NCBI RefSeq assembly: GCF_020165985.1
Contig: NZ_JAIUKZ010000010.1
Location: forward strand, 1 to 64,000
Reading direction: 5' to 3'
Length of the DNA: 64,000 nucleotides
DNA from: Bacillus sp. RAR_GA_16
GTDB lineage: Bacteria > Bacillota > Bacilli > Bacillales > Guptibacillaceae
Positions 44,449 through 55,072 of this stretch are shown piece after piece. The position numbers and the translations under genes are program-made. Within the stretch, counting starts at the first letter, position 1; each line of letters begins with the position of its first letter. Below the pieces are notes generated by a model. It ran no database searches. It saw nothing but the letters and a program-made list of their open reading frames with translations, and was not told the DNA's origin.

Positions 44449-45657
44449 TTAAGGAGTATAATCAACGTTTTTCGTATAACTATTGCTTGCATCCCATAGA
44501 AGAAACTCATTTATGCCGTTATCTTTCAGGGCTTTAATTTGAGCTTCAACCTCTGCTTTACCATAGTTCAAGTAATTTCCGCTGCCAAGATAGCTCGCAG
44601 TAAAATCCTGGATCCATGGACGGCTTGTTGGAGCATTATCCAACTTACCTAATACTTCGTTCTCAACTTTTGCATATTCGTTAACTAAGTTATATGGCTC
44701 AAGATCTGGTTTAGCAATACCAAAGTACGCGCCCCAGTGACTTGGATAAATCATCGATGAAATCACATCAACATTGCTAGAGATTTTTGAGAAGTTTTGA
44801 CCAATTCCTGGTGCTTCAGGAATGGTTGCTGAATATCCAAAAATATCAACCGATACATCAACATCGTACTGTTCAAGTTTAGCATTCGCATAAGCTACAA
44901 AATCAGTTACAGCCTGCACGCGTTTTTGAACATTGTCCATATCCATGTCAGCATACTTACCCATTGTGTATTCTAACGTATCTTCACGAGTTTCGAATCC
45001 TTCAGGAAAACGGACATAATCGAATTGAATTTCTTTAAAGCCCATTTTTGCTGCTTCAATTGCAATTTGTACGTTATAATCCCAAACCTCTTCTTTAAAT
45101 GGGTTTACAAACGCCTCACCGCGACCATTTTTCCATATGGAGCCACCTTCTTTATAAGAAAGTTCGGGTCTCGCCTCAGCCAGCACAGTATCCTTAAAAA
45201 CTACGACTCTCGCAATTGGATAAATATTGTTTTTCTCCATTTCTTCCAGTACACTACGAGGATCTTTCATATAAGGTTTCCCAATCTCATATTCTGCTAA
45301 TGGAGAATCCTTTTTGGGTTCATATGTAAGGTTTCCAAAATCATCTTTAAAGTCGATGACCATCGCATTTAAATCAGTTGAATTTACAAATTTCGTTAAT
45401 TTGCTAAAACGACTTCCTCCCGCTGAATTTCCTGTTACATAAATGCCGCGTACTGCATCAGGATATTCAAAGTCTAGTCCAGAATCATAAACGAATCTTG
45501 GAAGACGATCTGGAAGGGTTAATTCTTTGTTCTCTACATCAAAACCTTTAAGATTTGTCGCGGATCGTGCATCTTCTGCTAAAACTGTTTGTCCGAACAC
45601 AGAAAATAACAGGATCGACGCGAGCAGGCTTTTCAGCCCAATTTTAAAATTACGCAC
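44449..45657 (-). CDS. Exported DUF4015-type putative glycoside hydrolase
   Basis: A 402-aa protein with a signal peptide (basic MRNFKIGLKS, hydrophobic core about residues 10-24, VLA-E cleavage near 28). The DUF4015 domain has conserved blocks: VRGIYVTGNSAG (about 69-80), LNAMVIDFKDDFGNLTY, ARVVVFKDTVLAEARPE and IQFDYVRFPEG (about 210-220), where the Asp pair would be catalytic, followed by ISSMIYPSHWG. This family has a TIM-barrel fold with predicted hydrolase activity; the substrate (probably a cell-wall or exopolysaccharide) is not known. Starts at GTG 45657 with GGGGAG seven bases before. Confidence 0.88.
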   Translation of the reverse strand: MRNFKIGLKSLLASILLFSVFGQTVLAEDARSATNLKGFDVENKELTLPDRLPRFVYDSGLDFEYPDAVRGIYVTGNSAGGSRFSKLTKFVNSTDLNAMVIDFKDDFGNLTYEPKKDSPLAEYEIGKPYMKDPRSVLEEMEKNNIYPIARVVVFKDTVLAEARPELSYKEGGSIWKNGRGEAFVNPFKEEVWDYNVQIAIEAAKMGFKEIQFDYVRFPEGFETREDTLEYTMGKYADMDMDNVQKRVQAVTDFVAYANAKLEQYDVDVSVDIFGYSATIPEAPGIGQNFSKISSNVDVISSMIYPSHWGAYFGIAKPDLEPYNLVNEYAKVENEVLGKLDNAPTSRPWIQDFTASYLGSGNYLNYGKAEVEAQIKALKDNGINEFLLWDASNSYTKNVDYTP

Positions 45658-45835
45658 AGCTTCTCTCCCCTTTATTAGTTTGCCTCCTCTATTATAAGAT
45701 GAATATACAGTCTTTGAAAGAACTTCCAGTAAAATTTCTCAAGTCTTTTTCTTAAATGTTCATAATTGATTTATTTTTCACTAGCTGGTATGATGATTAG
45801 AAAAATAAATTTAAGGCGGTTAGGAGGCCATTACC

Positions 45836-46378
45836 ATGAGAAACGTAACGTTAACAGATATATTCCAACTTCCATTTGCACGCAAATACCTTAAGCGAGC
45901 TGGACTGGCTCATGCGATTACTGTGGCCAAACACGCTTATCATTTTGCAAACAAATTAGAAGTAAACCCTGATCTTGCCACTAAAGCAGCTTTGCTTCAT
46001 GATATTGGGCATTATACGTGGTACCGTAACGGCAAATGGGACTATAACTTATATAAGCAAAACGACATTCACGCAATTAAAGGTGCCGAACGAGCACATA
46101 AAATGCTGATTCGCTTAGGTGAAAATCCTGTAGCAGCGAAAGAAATCGCCGTAGCCATTCTCTTTCATACAGATTCCTACTTTCTTGGCACTGTGAATCG
46201 CAATGCGCTCCAAGAAGTGGTTGCAATGGCTGATGAAGCTGATGAAGAGCCTGGAGGCAATCACCACTATAAAGTGATGTCTGAAGAAGAGGCAAGCTTA
46301 GAACTGTCTAAATTAGACCAGCTCGTTGAAGAAAGCCTGAACAATCAAACGAAATGGCAACAAAGTGTGTCAGGTTAA
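45836..46378 (+). CDS. HD-domain phosphohydrolase
   Basis: A 180-aa protein with the metal-dependent HD motif: His in AITVAKHAYHFA (about residue 33), LLHDIGHYTWYR (about 53-64, HD), and Asp in MADEADE (about 133-139). The ATG at 45836 is preceded by GTTAGGAGGCCATTACC. It likely hydrolyses a phosphomonoester or nucleotide; no further specificity can be read. A short Ser/Gln C terminus ends next to the converging gene. Confidence 0.88.
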   Translation: MRNVTLTDIFQLPFARKYLKRAGLAHAITVAKHAYHFANKLEVNPDLATKAALLHDIGHYTWYRNGKWDYNLYKQNDIHAIKGAERAHKMLIRLGENPVAAKEIAVAILFHTDSYFLGTVNRNALQEVVAMADEADEEPGGNHHYKVMSEEEASLELSKLDQLVEESLNNQTKWQQSVSG

Positions 46379-46379
46379 A

Positions 46380-46772
46380 TCATGCCATTTCACGAAGGAA
46401 AGGGATCTCTATCTGCAATTCCCTTTCATCCCTTTCCACTACCCTCCCTTCCCATTTTTTTAGAAATTTCTCCCCTATACGAGTCGCTGGAATCCGCATT
46501 ATTATTCCTTCTTCACTTTGTTTCTTAGCTAATTGCACGCTAAACTCATAAAGACCCCATCTCTTCTCTTCTGCTCCTTTATAAAAAAACTCCATTAATT
46601 CAACTTTTGTGATCCCTTTTTCAAGCCATAAGTAACCGACTGTTTGGTCTTTTTCTTCGAACAGGTATATTGTAGAATGAGGGGTAGGTTTCTTATCACA
46701 CATTCCATTTTCAAACCTGATTAATTTTAGTGCTTCAAGATCAAATTCAGAATTATATGGGTAGAAAATCAT
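46380..46772 (-). CDS. Hypothetical protein with GNAT-like pattern
   Basis: A 130-aa protein starting MIFYPYNSEF at ATG 46772 (GAGGAGG six bases upstream; an in-frame 46787 start includes the ribosome site). The middle, STIYLFEEKDQTVGYLWLEKG then KVELMEFFYKG and WGLYEFSVQLAKKQSEEGIIM, alternates strands and helices as in GNAT acyltransferases, but the acetyl-CoA motif is not clear. Function not assigned. Confidence 0.7.
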   Translation of the reverse strand: MIFYPYNSEFDLEALKLIRFENGMCDKKPTPHSTIYLFEEKDQTVGYLWLEKGITKVELMEFFYKGAEEKRWGLYEFSVQLAKKQSEEGIIMRIPATRIGEKFLKKWEGRVVERDERELQIEIPFLREMA

Positions 46773-46828
46773 GAGATCCCTCCTCATCGTTTTCGGACAA
46801 CCGATTGCAAATGGTAAAGGAGTTTGTT

Positions 46829-47005
46829 ATGTCAAAATTAAAATTAAGTTTACTTATTTCTACTTTTATTCTATGTGGCCTTATTTTAGTAGACTATTCG
46901 CTGCCAAATGACTTATCCCTTTATATAAAAGGATTTCTTATCGTTCCGGTTCTACTGTACCTCGCTTATCTTGTGACAAAAGTTAAAAACAATAACAAAC
47001 AATAA
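46829..47005 (+). CDS. Small two-helix membrane protein
   Basis: A 58-aa protein starting MSKLKLSLLIS at ATG 46829, six bases after AAAGGAG. Hydrophobic segments at about residues 5-22 and 31-50, with a basic Lys/Asn C terminus. No family recognised. Followed by a strong terminator shared with oppF. Confidence 0.7.
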   Translation: MSKLKLSLLISTFILCGLILVDYSLPNDLSLYIKGFLIVPVLLYLAYLVTKVKNNNKQ

Positions 47006-47038
47006 AAGGACCGCATTTCATTTGAAATGCGGTCCTTA
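47004..47038. terminator. Bidirectional intrinsic terminator after the small membrane gene and oppF
   Basis: AGGACCGCATTTCA pairs perfectly with TGAAATGCGGTCCT around TT. Confidence 0.9.
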
Positions 47039-47043
47039 GCGGT

Positions 47044-47976
47044 TTACACCGTAACTTGATATTTTTGATACTCTTCTTCTGTACATGCGATCCAGTGACC
47101 TTCCATCACTTCACGAAGGACACGTTCTTCCCCATTTTTAGGAAGATGTTTTTCAGGATCATAAACTTTACGTTTTCTCGAACGCTCATATTCTGGATCC
47201 GGAAGTGGAATCGCTGAAAGTAATGATTGCGTATAAGGATGAAGCGGGTTACGATAAAGCTCTTCACTTTCAGCAAGCTCTACAATTTGTCCGCGATACA
47301 TTACCCCAATACGGTCACTGATGTACTTCACCATCGACAGGTCATGTGCAATAAACAAATACGTTAATCCTTTTTCCCGCTGGAGCTTCTTCATCAAGTT
47401 AACGACCTGTGCTTGAATCGAAACATCCAGTGCAGAAATTGGCTCATCCGCAATGATAAACTCTGGATCTACTGCAAGAGCACGCGCAATTCCGATACGC
47501 TGTCTTTGTCCACCACTAAATTCATGTGGATAGCGGTTTGCATGCTCTTTGTTCAATCCAACTGTTTCAAGAAGCTCAACCACTTTGTCCATACGAGCTT
47601 TTTTAGACGTTGCAAGACCGTGAATATCAATGCCTTCTGCAATAATATCAGAAACGGTCATTCTCGGATTTAGTGAAGCGTAAGGATCTTGGAAAATCAT
47701 CTGCATTTTTTGGTTAAACTTCTTAAGTTCTTTCGCAGACTTCTTCCCATGTACATCTTCACCATTAAATCGAACTTCACCATCTGTTGCATCATATAGA
47801 CGAATAATGGTACGTCCAGTTGTGGATTTCCCACAACCAGACTCCCCAACAAGACCGAATGTCTCACCTTTATAAATATCAAATGTTAATCCATCAACGG
47901 CTTTCACAGTGTTTTTGCCAACTTTAAAATGCTGTTTCAGGTTTTTAATTTCTAATAGTTTTTCTTGACTAGACAT
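47044..47976 (-). CDS. oppF: Oligopeptide ABC transporter, ATP-binding protein OppF
   Basis: A 310-aa ATPase that energises peptide import. Walker A GESGCGKST (about residues 48-56), signature FSGGQRQRIGIARAL (about 154-168), Walker B EFIIADEPISALD (about 177-189), and the C-terminal oligopeptide/dipeptide domain YTQSLLSAIPLPDPE. ATG 47976 is used; it follows GGTGG five bases before and overlaps the oppD end by 8 bp; an upstream in-frame start (48012) would add twelve residues. Last gene of the opp operon, followed by a strong terminator. Confidence 0.94.
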   Translation of the reverse strand: MSSQEKLLEIKNLKQHFKVGKNTVKAVDGLTFDIYKGETFGLVGESGCGKSTTGRTIIRLYDATDGEVRFNGEDVHGKKSAKELKKFNQKMQMIFQDPYASLNPRMTVSDIIAEGIDIHGLATSKKARMDKVVELLETVGLNKEHANRYPHEFSGGQRQRIGIARALAVDPEFIIADEPISALDVSIQAQVVNLMKKLQREKGLTYLFIAHDLSMVKYISDRIGVMYRGQIVELAESEELYRNPLHPYTQSLLSAIPLPDPEYERSRKRKVYDPEKHLPKNGEERVLREVMEGHWIACTEEEYQKYQVTV

Positions 47977-49039
47977 GCTTTCCACCATCTTTCGCGCCAA
48001 TAATCGGCTCACTTGGAGCCATGCCCTGCATCCGCTTTTTGATCGCCGCAGGTAGTTCTACTTTAGGTGCTTTTTCGTGTAAGAGCCACGTTGCTGCATA
48101 ATGCGTATCTGAGATCTTAAACAACGGTGGCTCCATCTCAGTATCAATCTTCATCGCATAAGGGTTACGCGGTGCAAAAGCATCGCCTTTAGGCGGATCA
48201 AGAAGATCTGGAGGTGAACCTGGAATTGCAATAAGCTCTTCGTCCGTTGAATCAAGGCTTGGCATCGAACCGAGCAGCCCCCATGTATAGGGATGTTGCG
48301 GATTATAGAAAATTTCATCGACAGTTCCAGTCTCAACGATTTTTCCAGCGTACATAACAGCCACACGATCTGCAATATTTGCAACAACCCCAAGGTCGTG
48401 CGTAATAAAGATAATCGACGTACCCATTTTTTCTTGAAGATCATTTAGAAGTTCAAGAATTTGAGCCTGAATCGTTACGTCTAGTGCGGTTGTTGGCTCA
48501 TCCGCGATCAAAACACGAGGATTACAAGCAAGTGCAATTGCGATAACAACACGCTGTCTCATACCACCAGAGAATTGGTGAGGAAACTCATTGACTCTTC
48601 CTTCTGCATTCGGAATACCAACAAGTTTGAGTAGCTCAACAGCACGTTCTTTTGCTTCAGACTTACTCATGTTCTGGTGCTTAATCAGTCCCTCCATGAT
48701 TTGCTTACCAATGGTCATGGTCGGGTTAAGAGATGTCATGGGATCCTGGAAAATCATTGAGATTTCAGATCCACGAATCTTTTGCATTTCCTTTTCGGAC
48801 AGTTGAGCAAGATCGCGATCACCGAACTTGATCTCACCCTCTTTAATGCGTCCAGGAGGATTTGGAATCAAGCGCATGACTGCTTTTGATGTAACAGATT
48901 TACCTGAACCAGATTCTCCTACAATTGCTAGCGTTTCACCTTTATTTAAATGGAAGTTTACACCACGAACGGCTTGTACCTCTCCAGCAAACGTATCAAA
49001 GGAGACGTGCAAATCGTTTACTTCTAGAATCTTTTCCAT
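47969..49039 (-). CDS. oppD: Oligopeptide ABC transporter, ATP-binding protein OppD
   Basis: A 356-aa ATPase with Walker [10 protein letters not shown] (about residues 38-46), signature [15 protein letters not shown] (about 158-172), Walker [13 protein letters not shown] (about 182-193) and switch His in FITHDLGVV. The C terminus contains the peptide-transporter region [16 protein letters not shown]. It follows oppC by 11 bp and overlaps oppF by 8 bp. ATG at 49039 with GGGGGAAT upstream. Confidence 0.95.
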   Translation of the reverse strand: MEKILEVNDLHVSFDTFAGEVQAVRGVNFHLNKGETLAIVGESGSGKSVTSKAVMRLIPNPPGRIKEGEIKFGDRDLAQLSEKEMQKIRGSEISMIFQDPMTSLNPTMTIGKQIMEGLIKHQNMSKSEAKERAVELLKLVGIPNAEGRVNEFPHQFSGGMRQRVVIAIALACNPRVLIADEPTTALDVTIQAQILELLNDLQEKMGTSIIFITHDLGVVANIADRVAVMYAGKIVETGTVDEIFYNPQHPYTWGLLGSMPSLDSTDEELIAIPGSPPDLLDPPKGDAFAPRNPYAMKIDTEMEPPLFKISDTHYAATWLLHEKAPKVELPAAIKKRMQGMAPSEPIIGAKDGGKHV

Positions 49040-49050
49040 TCGAATTCCCC

Positions 49051-50079
49051 CTATTTACGTAGCTTTGGATCAAATGCATCTCGCAGGCCATCACCAAGAA
49101 GGTTAAAGGCAATCATAATCAATGAAATGATAATTGACGGCCAAAGCACAAGATGCGGATAAATTTGTAGACTCTTAAATCCGTTATTAATAATTGAACC
49201 TAGCGAAGCTTCCGGTGGACGTAATCCTAAACCGATAAAGCTTAGGAATGCCTCGAAGAAGATCGCATTCGGAATTGTGAACATTGTTGTAATAATGATT
49301 TGACCAAGTACGTTAGGAATTAAGTGTTTCCCAATGACTCGACCGCTTGTTGCGCCTAATGTACGTGATGCAAGGACAAACTCTTGTGATTTCAGCTTTA
49401 ATACTTGTCCCCGCACTATCCGGGCCATCCCAATCCATCCTCCGACAGACAAGGCTAGAATTATGGAAAATATCCCTGGCTCGAATATCAAAATAAATAG
49501 GATAATCAATATTAAGTTGGGTATACCTACTAAAACCTCAATAATTCGTTGAAGAATGTTATCAACACGCCCACCATAATAAGCCGAAATACCACCATAA
49601 GCCACACCAATTACAAAATCAATAAACGCTGCTGCTGCAGCGATAAACAGAGAAATACGCGTTCCCTGCCACACTCGCGTCCACTGGTCTCGACCGAATT
49701 CATCCGTACCAAACCAGAAGTACTCGTCCTCATAGCCTTTTGCTTCATACTGATTGGTTCCGCGTATATCAACACCATTTACACCAAGGAAATCAATATT
49801 TTCAAGAACGGGAACTCTAGCTGGAAGCTTCGCTCGTGTTAATTCCTGTTCAGAATATGAGTGTTCATTCATTCCAGGTCCAAAAATTGCAAGTAATATA
49901 ATCGCGATGATAATAATTAACCCAGTAATTGCCCCAGGATTTTTTTTCAACCTTCGCCATGCATCTTTCCAAAATCCTGTGCTTTCTCGAGCGATTTGTT
50001 CATTTTCTAAAGTCTCAGTATTAGCGGGTTGAAACATGTCGTCTGAAATGTCATGTAGTTTTTCTTGTTTCATACTCAT
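49051..50079 (-). CDS. oppC: Oligopeptide ABC transporter permease OppC
   Basis: A 342-aa membrane permease. An N-terminal soluble extension (to about residue 45) precedes six transmembrane helices, and the permease EAA-type loop is RTLGATSGRVIGKHLIPN (about residues 240-257). The large extracytoplasmic loop between helices 1 and 2 (about 65-130) is typical of OppC. The start overlaps the oppB stop (TAATG). GGGAGG lies nine bases ahead. Confidence 0.94.
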   Translation of the reverse strand: MSMKQEKLHDISDDMFQPANTETLENEQIARESTGFWKDAWRRLKKNPGAITGLIIIIAIILLAIFGPGMNEHSYSEQELTRAKLPARVPVLENIDFLGVNGVDIRGTNQYEAKGYEDEYFWFGTDEFGRDQWTRVWQGTRISLFIAAAAAFIDFVIGVAYGGISAYYGGRVDNILQRIIEVLVGIPNLILIILFILIFEPGIFSIILALSVGGWIGMARIVRGQVLKLKSQEFVLASRTLGATSGRVIGKHLIPNVLGQIIITTMFTIPNAIFFEAFLSFIGLGLRPPEASLGSIINNGFKSLQIYPHLVLWPSIIISLIMIAFNLLGDGLRDAFDPKLRK

Positions 50080-51008
50080 TAACTCTTACCTCCCGCTAGA
50101 CGAATTCGAGGGTCAACAATACCATATAAAATATCTACCAATAAGATTACAACAATAAATAGTGCACTAAAGAAAAGCGTTGTACCCATAATAATTGGAA
50201 AATCATTTGTTAAAATCGAGTTAACGAATTTCTCACCAAGTCCTGGAATAACAAAAATTTGCTCAATTACGAGAGTACCTGTCATTAGACCTACAACCAG
50301 TGGTCCCATAATGGTAATGATAGGTATAGAAGCATTACGGATTGTATGTCTAATAACAACCGCTGTGCTACTTAAGCCTTTTGCCTTCGCTGTTGTAATA
50401 TAGTCCTGTCCAAGAACTTCTAACATTTCCGTTCTCATAAAACGAGCTATAGTTGCTACAACAATCGAAGCTATTGCAATCGTTGGCATGATGGTATAGG
50501 CGAAACCATCCCAATAAGCTACGGGTAGTAACTGCCATTTCACACCTAGCCAGTACTGCATAAGGCCAGCGATAACGAAGTTCGGAATTGAAATACCTAG
50601 TACGGCAATGACCATTGTCCCATAATCAAGGAACGAATTATGCTTTAGTGCGGCAATGATGCCTAAGAAAAGACCAATAATAGTACCTACTACTAAGGAT
50701 TGCAATCCTAGATACGCAGAAGGTCCAATACGCTCACCAATAATGGTTGACACTTCACGGCCATCCTGCTGGAAGGAAACACCGAAGTCACCTGATATCA
50801 AGTTCTTCATATAATTAAAGTACTGAACAGGAACCGGATCATTTAACCCATACTTCTCATTTAACTGAACAATTTGCGTTTCTGTTAACTTATCCTGGTT
50901 ATTAAACGGTGTACCAGGGAGAAGCTTCATTAGAAAAAATGTTATCGAAGCAATAATTAAGAAGGTAATCAACATTGAGATGATCCTTCCGCCAATATAA
51001 CGTCCCAC
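50079..51008 (-). CDS. oppB: Oligopeptide ABC transporter permease OppB
   Basis: A 309-aa permease with six transmembrane helices. The first runs from about residue 9 to 28, then the PGTPFN region (about 35-40) and the cytoplasmic EAA loop TAKAKGLSSTAVVIRHTIRN (about 206-225). GTG 51008 is preferred (GAGGAGG about nine bases ahead); starts further upstream lie on top of that ribosome site. A terminator-like hairpin separates it from oppA. Confidence 0.93.
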   Translation of the reverse strand: MGRYIGGRIISMLITFLIIASITFFLMKLLPGTPFNNQDKLTETQIVQLNEKYGLNDPVPVQYFNYMKNLISGDFGVSFQQDGREVSTIIGERIGPSAYLGLQSLVVGTIIGLFLGIIAALKHNSFLDYGTMVIAVLGISIPNFVIAGLMQYWLGVKWQLLPVAYWDGFAYTIMPTIAIASIVVATIARFMRTEMLEVLGQDYITTAKAKGLSSTAVVIRHTIRNASIPIITIMGPLVVGLMTGTLVIEQIFVIPGLGEKFVNSILTNDFPIIMGTTLFFSALFIVVILLVDILYGIVDPRIRLAGGKS

Positions 51009-51133
51009 TACAACCAACCTCCTCAAAAGATACCTGCTTGTTTATTATAAGTCGAAAAATGAAATTTCACTAGAATAAATTTTCTATCTATTTCGTTTCT
51101 AGCTTACTTTTCGACATATTTCTTATTACAGGT

Positions 51134-51170
51134 AAAAAAGAGAGCATATGTCAGGATGACATATACTCTC
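51134..51170 (-). terminator. Partial terminator between oppA and oppBCDF
   Basis: On the minus strand GAGAGTATATGTCA pairs with TGACATATGCTCTC (one wobble), followed by a T-run. In opp operons such an element lets oppA be made in excess over the permease; here it lies 14 bp after the oppA stop. Confidence 0.85.
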
Positions 51171-51184
51171 CTGAAAATCTTAAA

Positions 51185-52867
51185 TTATTTCTCAATCTTG
51201 ATCCATTTGTATGATGAGTCAGCACCAAAGGAATGAACATAATAGTTCTTCACGTAATCTTTTTGAAGGATTGCGTTACCTTTTTGGTAAGTAGGAACGA
51301 TTGCAACGTCCTCTTCCATTAGAACTTTCTCAGCATCTTGCATCATTTTCCAACGCTTCGCTTCATCTGTTTCTTTCTTAGCTCCTGAAACTAGCTCGTC
51401 ATACTTTTCGCTTGAGTAACCCATGCGGTTGTATTCGCCGTCTGTTTCAAACATATAAAGGAATGTCATTGGATCTGGATAGTCAGGTCCCCAACCACCA
51501 GTTGAGATATCAAAGTCACCAGAATCTTCAAGCTCTAGGAATTGCTTCCAAGGTTGCTTGTTGATTGTAATTGTAAGACCATCTAGCTTAGATTCGAACT
51601 GATCTTTAGCATATTCTGCAATTTTCGCAGCAAGCTCATTATCAGTTGTTAAGAATTCTAGTTCAACAGAATCTTTTCCTATAGCTTCTAGACCAGATTT
51701 CCAAGCTTCTTTCGCTTCTTCTTCTCCTTGATCAGCATAGAAGCCGTCTGGAGCGAATTCGCGGAAATCGTCACCTTCTGGACCTTTTACAAAGTCTTTT
51801 GGTACGAAATATTTAGCAGCAATTGATCCGTTGTTAAGAAGAACATTTACAAGTCCTTCACGGTCATATGCAAGGTAAAGTGCTTTACGAATGTCTTTGT
51901 TAGCTAGTGCTTCAGTTCCCTGGTTCAAACGCATGAAGTACATTGTCGGATCTACAAGAGTCGAGAACTCTTCATTGTCTTTGAACTGATCTACGAAGTC
52001 AGCGGAAAGACCAGCGCGGTCGATTTTACCAGTTTCGTAAAGGTTAACTGTTGTTGCAACGTCTTGAACGATTTTTGTAGTAATCTTTTCAAGGTTTACA
52101 GTGTCAGCATCCCAATACTCAGGGTTTTTCTCATAAGTCCAGCCTTCACCGTGGTTCCATTCAGAGAAAACGAATGGTCCGTTGTAAAGCATCGTATCAG
52201 ATTCAAGTGCGAATTTATCGCCTTGCTCTTCAGCATATGCTTCTGGCTGTGGATAGAAAGTTGCGAAAGTTAGCAACGATTTGAAATATGGAACTTGGTT
52301 TTCAACAGTAATTTCAAGAGTTTTGTCATCTACTGCTTTAGCTCCAAGCTCTTCTACTTTACCGTAAAGAGGATCGCCTTCAGTAATGATTGCATTACCG
52401 TTCTTGATTCCTGCAGTTCCAAACATAGAAGCGTAAGGAGAAATTGTATCTGGGTTTAGTGCTTTATGCCATGCATAGATGAAGTCTCCTGCTACTACAT
52501 CGGATCCGTCAGACCATTTCGCGTCGTCACGAATTGTGAATGTGTAAACAGTTTCACCGTCTTTTTCTTCTTCTTTTGGCTCTTCAGCAGCCATACCAAG
52601 TGTAGGCTCGTTGTTTTCATCCAGACGATAAAGTCCTTCGAAAACCTGGTTCATTGCTTTAAAAGATGTGTTATCAGTAGCTTGTGTTGTGTCCATTGAA
52701 GGAATTTCTGCAGTTTCAGTTAAGTTAAGAACTTGTTCAGCAGAACCGCCTTCTCCTTCACCGCCACTGTTCCCCCCGTTGTTTGAGCCGCCGCCGCCGC
52801 AAGCCGACAGGAATACGCTCAAAACAAGCACAAGAGATAGGACAAGCGTCCATCTTGATTTCTTCAT
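51185..52867 (-). CDS. oppA: Oligopeptide-binding lipoprotein OppA
   Basis: A 560-aa extracellular solute-binding protein (family 5). The signal peptide ends in a lipobox LSACGG (Cys23), so the protein is lipid-anchored; then a Gly/Asn/Ser-rich spacer (about 24-45). Domain-typical stretches include FTIRDDAKWSDGSDVVAGDF (split FTIRDDAKWSDGS) and GWGPDYPDPMTFLYMFET. It captures peptides for OppBCDF. ATG at 52867 follows GGGAGGTCACACAGC. First gene of oppABCDF; its promoter (TATAAT at 52986-52991) gives a leader of roughly 110 bases. Confidence 0.96.
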   Translation of the reverse strand: MKKSRWTLVLSLVLVLSVFLSACGGGGSNNGGNSGGEGEGGSAEQVLNLTETAEIPSMDTTQATDNTSFKAMNQVFEGLYRLDENNEPTLGMAAEEPKEEEKDGETVYTFTIRDDAKWSDGSDVVAGDFIYAWHKALNPDTISPYASMFGTAGIKNGNAIITEGDPLYGKVEELGAKAVDDKTLEITVENQVPYFKSLLTFATFYPQPEAYAEEQGDKFALESDTMLYNGPFVFSEWNHGEGWTYEKNPEYWDADTVNLEKITTKIVQDVATTVNLYETGKIDRAGLSADFVDQFKDNEEFSTLVDPTMYFMRLNQGTEALANKDIRKALYLAYDREGLVNVLLNNGSIAAKYFVPKDFVKGPEGDDFREFAPDGFYADQGEEEAKEAWKSGLEAIGKDSVELEFLTTDNELAAKIAEYAKDQFESKLDGLTITINKQPWKQFLELEDSGDFDISTGGWGPDYPDPMTFLYMFETDGEYNRMGYSSEKYDELVSGAKKETDEAKRWKMMQDAEKVLMEEDVAIVPTYQKGNAILQKDYVKNYYVHSFGADSSYKWIKIEK

Positions 52868-53328
52868 GCTGTGTGACCTCCCTTAAAATATGTAGCTATA
52901 AAAGCTAGTTATCCGCATGACGAAATTCATCAAATTATCTAACAATTTATGCGAGATTTTTTGATTCGTTTCGCCCACAAATCATATTATACAAGTTTTC
53001 TAACTATTTTGCATACACAATTTTTACACTGATTTACAAAAACCGCGTCAGCATTACGTTTGCATAACAGAAAATAGTTCTTTAGTCCTGGTATAAATTC
53101 TCTGGTTTACGGGTATTACTTAAGATTTTACAGGGAAATGTATGAAAATCTATCTATCCCCCTTATCTAAAAGTATATAGTATACTTTCGTGTATATCGT
53201 ATGCATCTAGCGAAATATTCTGAAAGGTAAATGGTGTGTAAATGTGTTCCACATTTCTCACTGCTATATATTGTTCTTGGCTCATTCTTTTTTTATACTA
53301 AACAATAGAGACAAAATTGGGGGTTACT
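52868..53328. other. Long intergenic region between oppA and the DUF3899 gene
   Basis: No supported gene in this 461-bp stretch. It contains the oppA promoter: a minus-strand TATAAT at 52986-52991 with only a poor -35, and the oppA leader; a perfect 8-bp-arm palindrome at 53170-53188; and the likely promoter of the DUF3899 gene. A short ORF at 53231 has a weak ribosome site and was not accepted. Confidence 0.7.
53170..53188. promoter_or_regulatory. Perfect palindrome, possible operator
   Basis: AAAGTATA-TAG-TATACTTT, two 8-bp arms with a 3-base spacer, between oppA and the DUF3899 gene. Sequence AT-rich; regulator unknown. Confidence 0.45.
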
Positions 53329-53700
53329 ATGAAATCACTTACACTCAAGGCAGGAATCTTGGTTTTTCTGGCTATTGTTGCTTCAATGATCATTTCCATT
53401 ACTTCCGATCAAGGGTTAGGATTACAGCCTGTTTCGGATATACTCTTTATGATTGCTCTCGGTATGTTGCTGATTGGTGCAGCTCTTCATGTCGTTCAAA
53501 CCGGCTTCTTCGACGGCATTGTTTACTCATTCAAACGGTATTTTCGTAGTACAGCAAAACGACAAATGATTGAAGAAGATCATTCTGAGATCAAATATAA
53601 GCTAGATTATGATAATCCAATTACCTATCCGCTCTTAATCGCCGGCGGTTTTTGTACCATCGTGACAATCATCATCTCCATTGCAATCATAAGTAGCTAA
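53329..53700 (+). CDS. DUF3899 membrane protein
   Basis: A 123-aa protein starting MKSLTLKAGIL at ATG 53329 with GGGGG five bases ahead; an upstream GTG-type start is less likely. Transmembrane segments at about residues 7-24, 36-53 and 100-120; a hydrophilic region with YSFKRYFRSTAKRQMIEED lies between. DUF3899 genes beside trpS are common in Bacillus-type genomes, but the function is not known. The T-box leader begins 40 bp downstream. Confidence 0.78.
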   Translation: MKSLTLKAGILVFLAIVASMIISITSDQGLGLQPVSDILFMIALGMLLIGAALHVVQTGFFDGIVYSFKRYFRSTAKRQMIEEDHSEIKYKLDYDNPITYPLLIAGGFCTIVTIIISIAIISS

Positions 53701-53704
53701 CTTG

Positions 53705-53734
53705 TTGCATCAAAACAAAACGTTACGCTATAAT
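53705..53734 (+). promoter_or_regulatory. Promoter of the T-box and trpS
   Basis: TTGCAT and TATAAT separated by 18 bases, about 7 bases before the T-box start. Confidence 0.75.
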
Positions 53735-53740
53735 AGTAAA

Positions 53741-54003
53741 CAATAGGAATACAGAACGGCTAAGAGGAAGAGTAGTACAAATTGTAGTGTTTCTAGAGAG
53801 CCTGTGGATGGTGAAAACAGGTATCACGCAATTTGGAATGGACTTCTGAGCCCCTTTGCTGAAACGAGTAAGTAGGCAATGGCGTGAGCATTCACGTTAC
53901 CACTAGCGGTATTGATTACCATAAGTGATTCAGTCTTACTGAATAAGCAGGGTGGCACCACGGTCCATTCGTCCCTAGCAATAAGGGATGAATGGACCTT
54001 TTT
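53741..54003 (+). promoter_or_regulatory. Tryptophan-specific T-box riboswitch
   Basis: A leader that reads uncharged tRNA-Trp. The AGAGGAAGAGTAGTA stem-I start, a specifier-loop GAATGGAC with UGG (Trp codon, 53839-53841), the T-box core AGGGTGGCACCACG (53949-53962) and the terminator GGTCCATTCGTCCCT / AGGGATGAATGGACC followed by TTTTT (53962-54003) are all present. Uncharged tRNA should stabilise the antiterminator and allow trpS expression. Confidence 0.95.
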
Positions 54004-54026
54004 GTATTCAATTTTATTTATTTTGA

Positions 54027-55031
<1,005 letters not shown>

Positions 55032-55040
55032 GCTAAACGA

Positions 55041-55072
55041 AAAGAAGGCTGCCATTTGGCAGCCTTCTCTAT
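55041..55072 (+). terminator. Intrinsic terminator of trpS
   Basis: AGAAGGCTGCCA pairs with TGGCAGCCTTCT around TT, then CTATTT. Confidence 0.88.

Noticed and set aside
53231-53400. Short ORF upstream of the DUF3899 gene
   Set aside because: Weak ribosome site, overlaps the real start out of frame.
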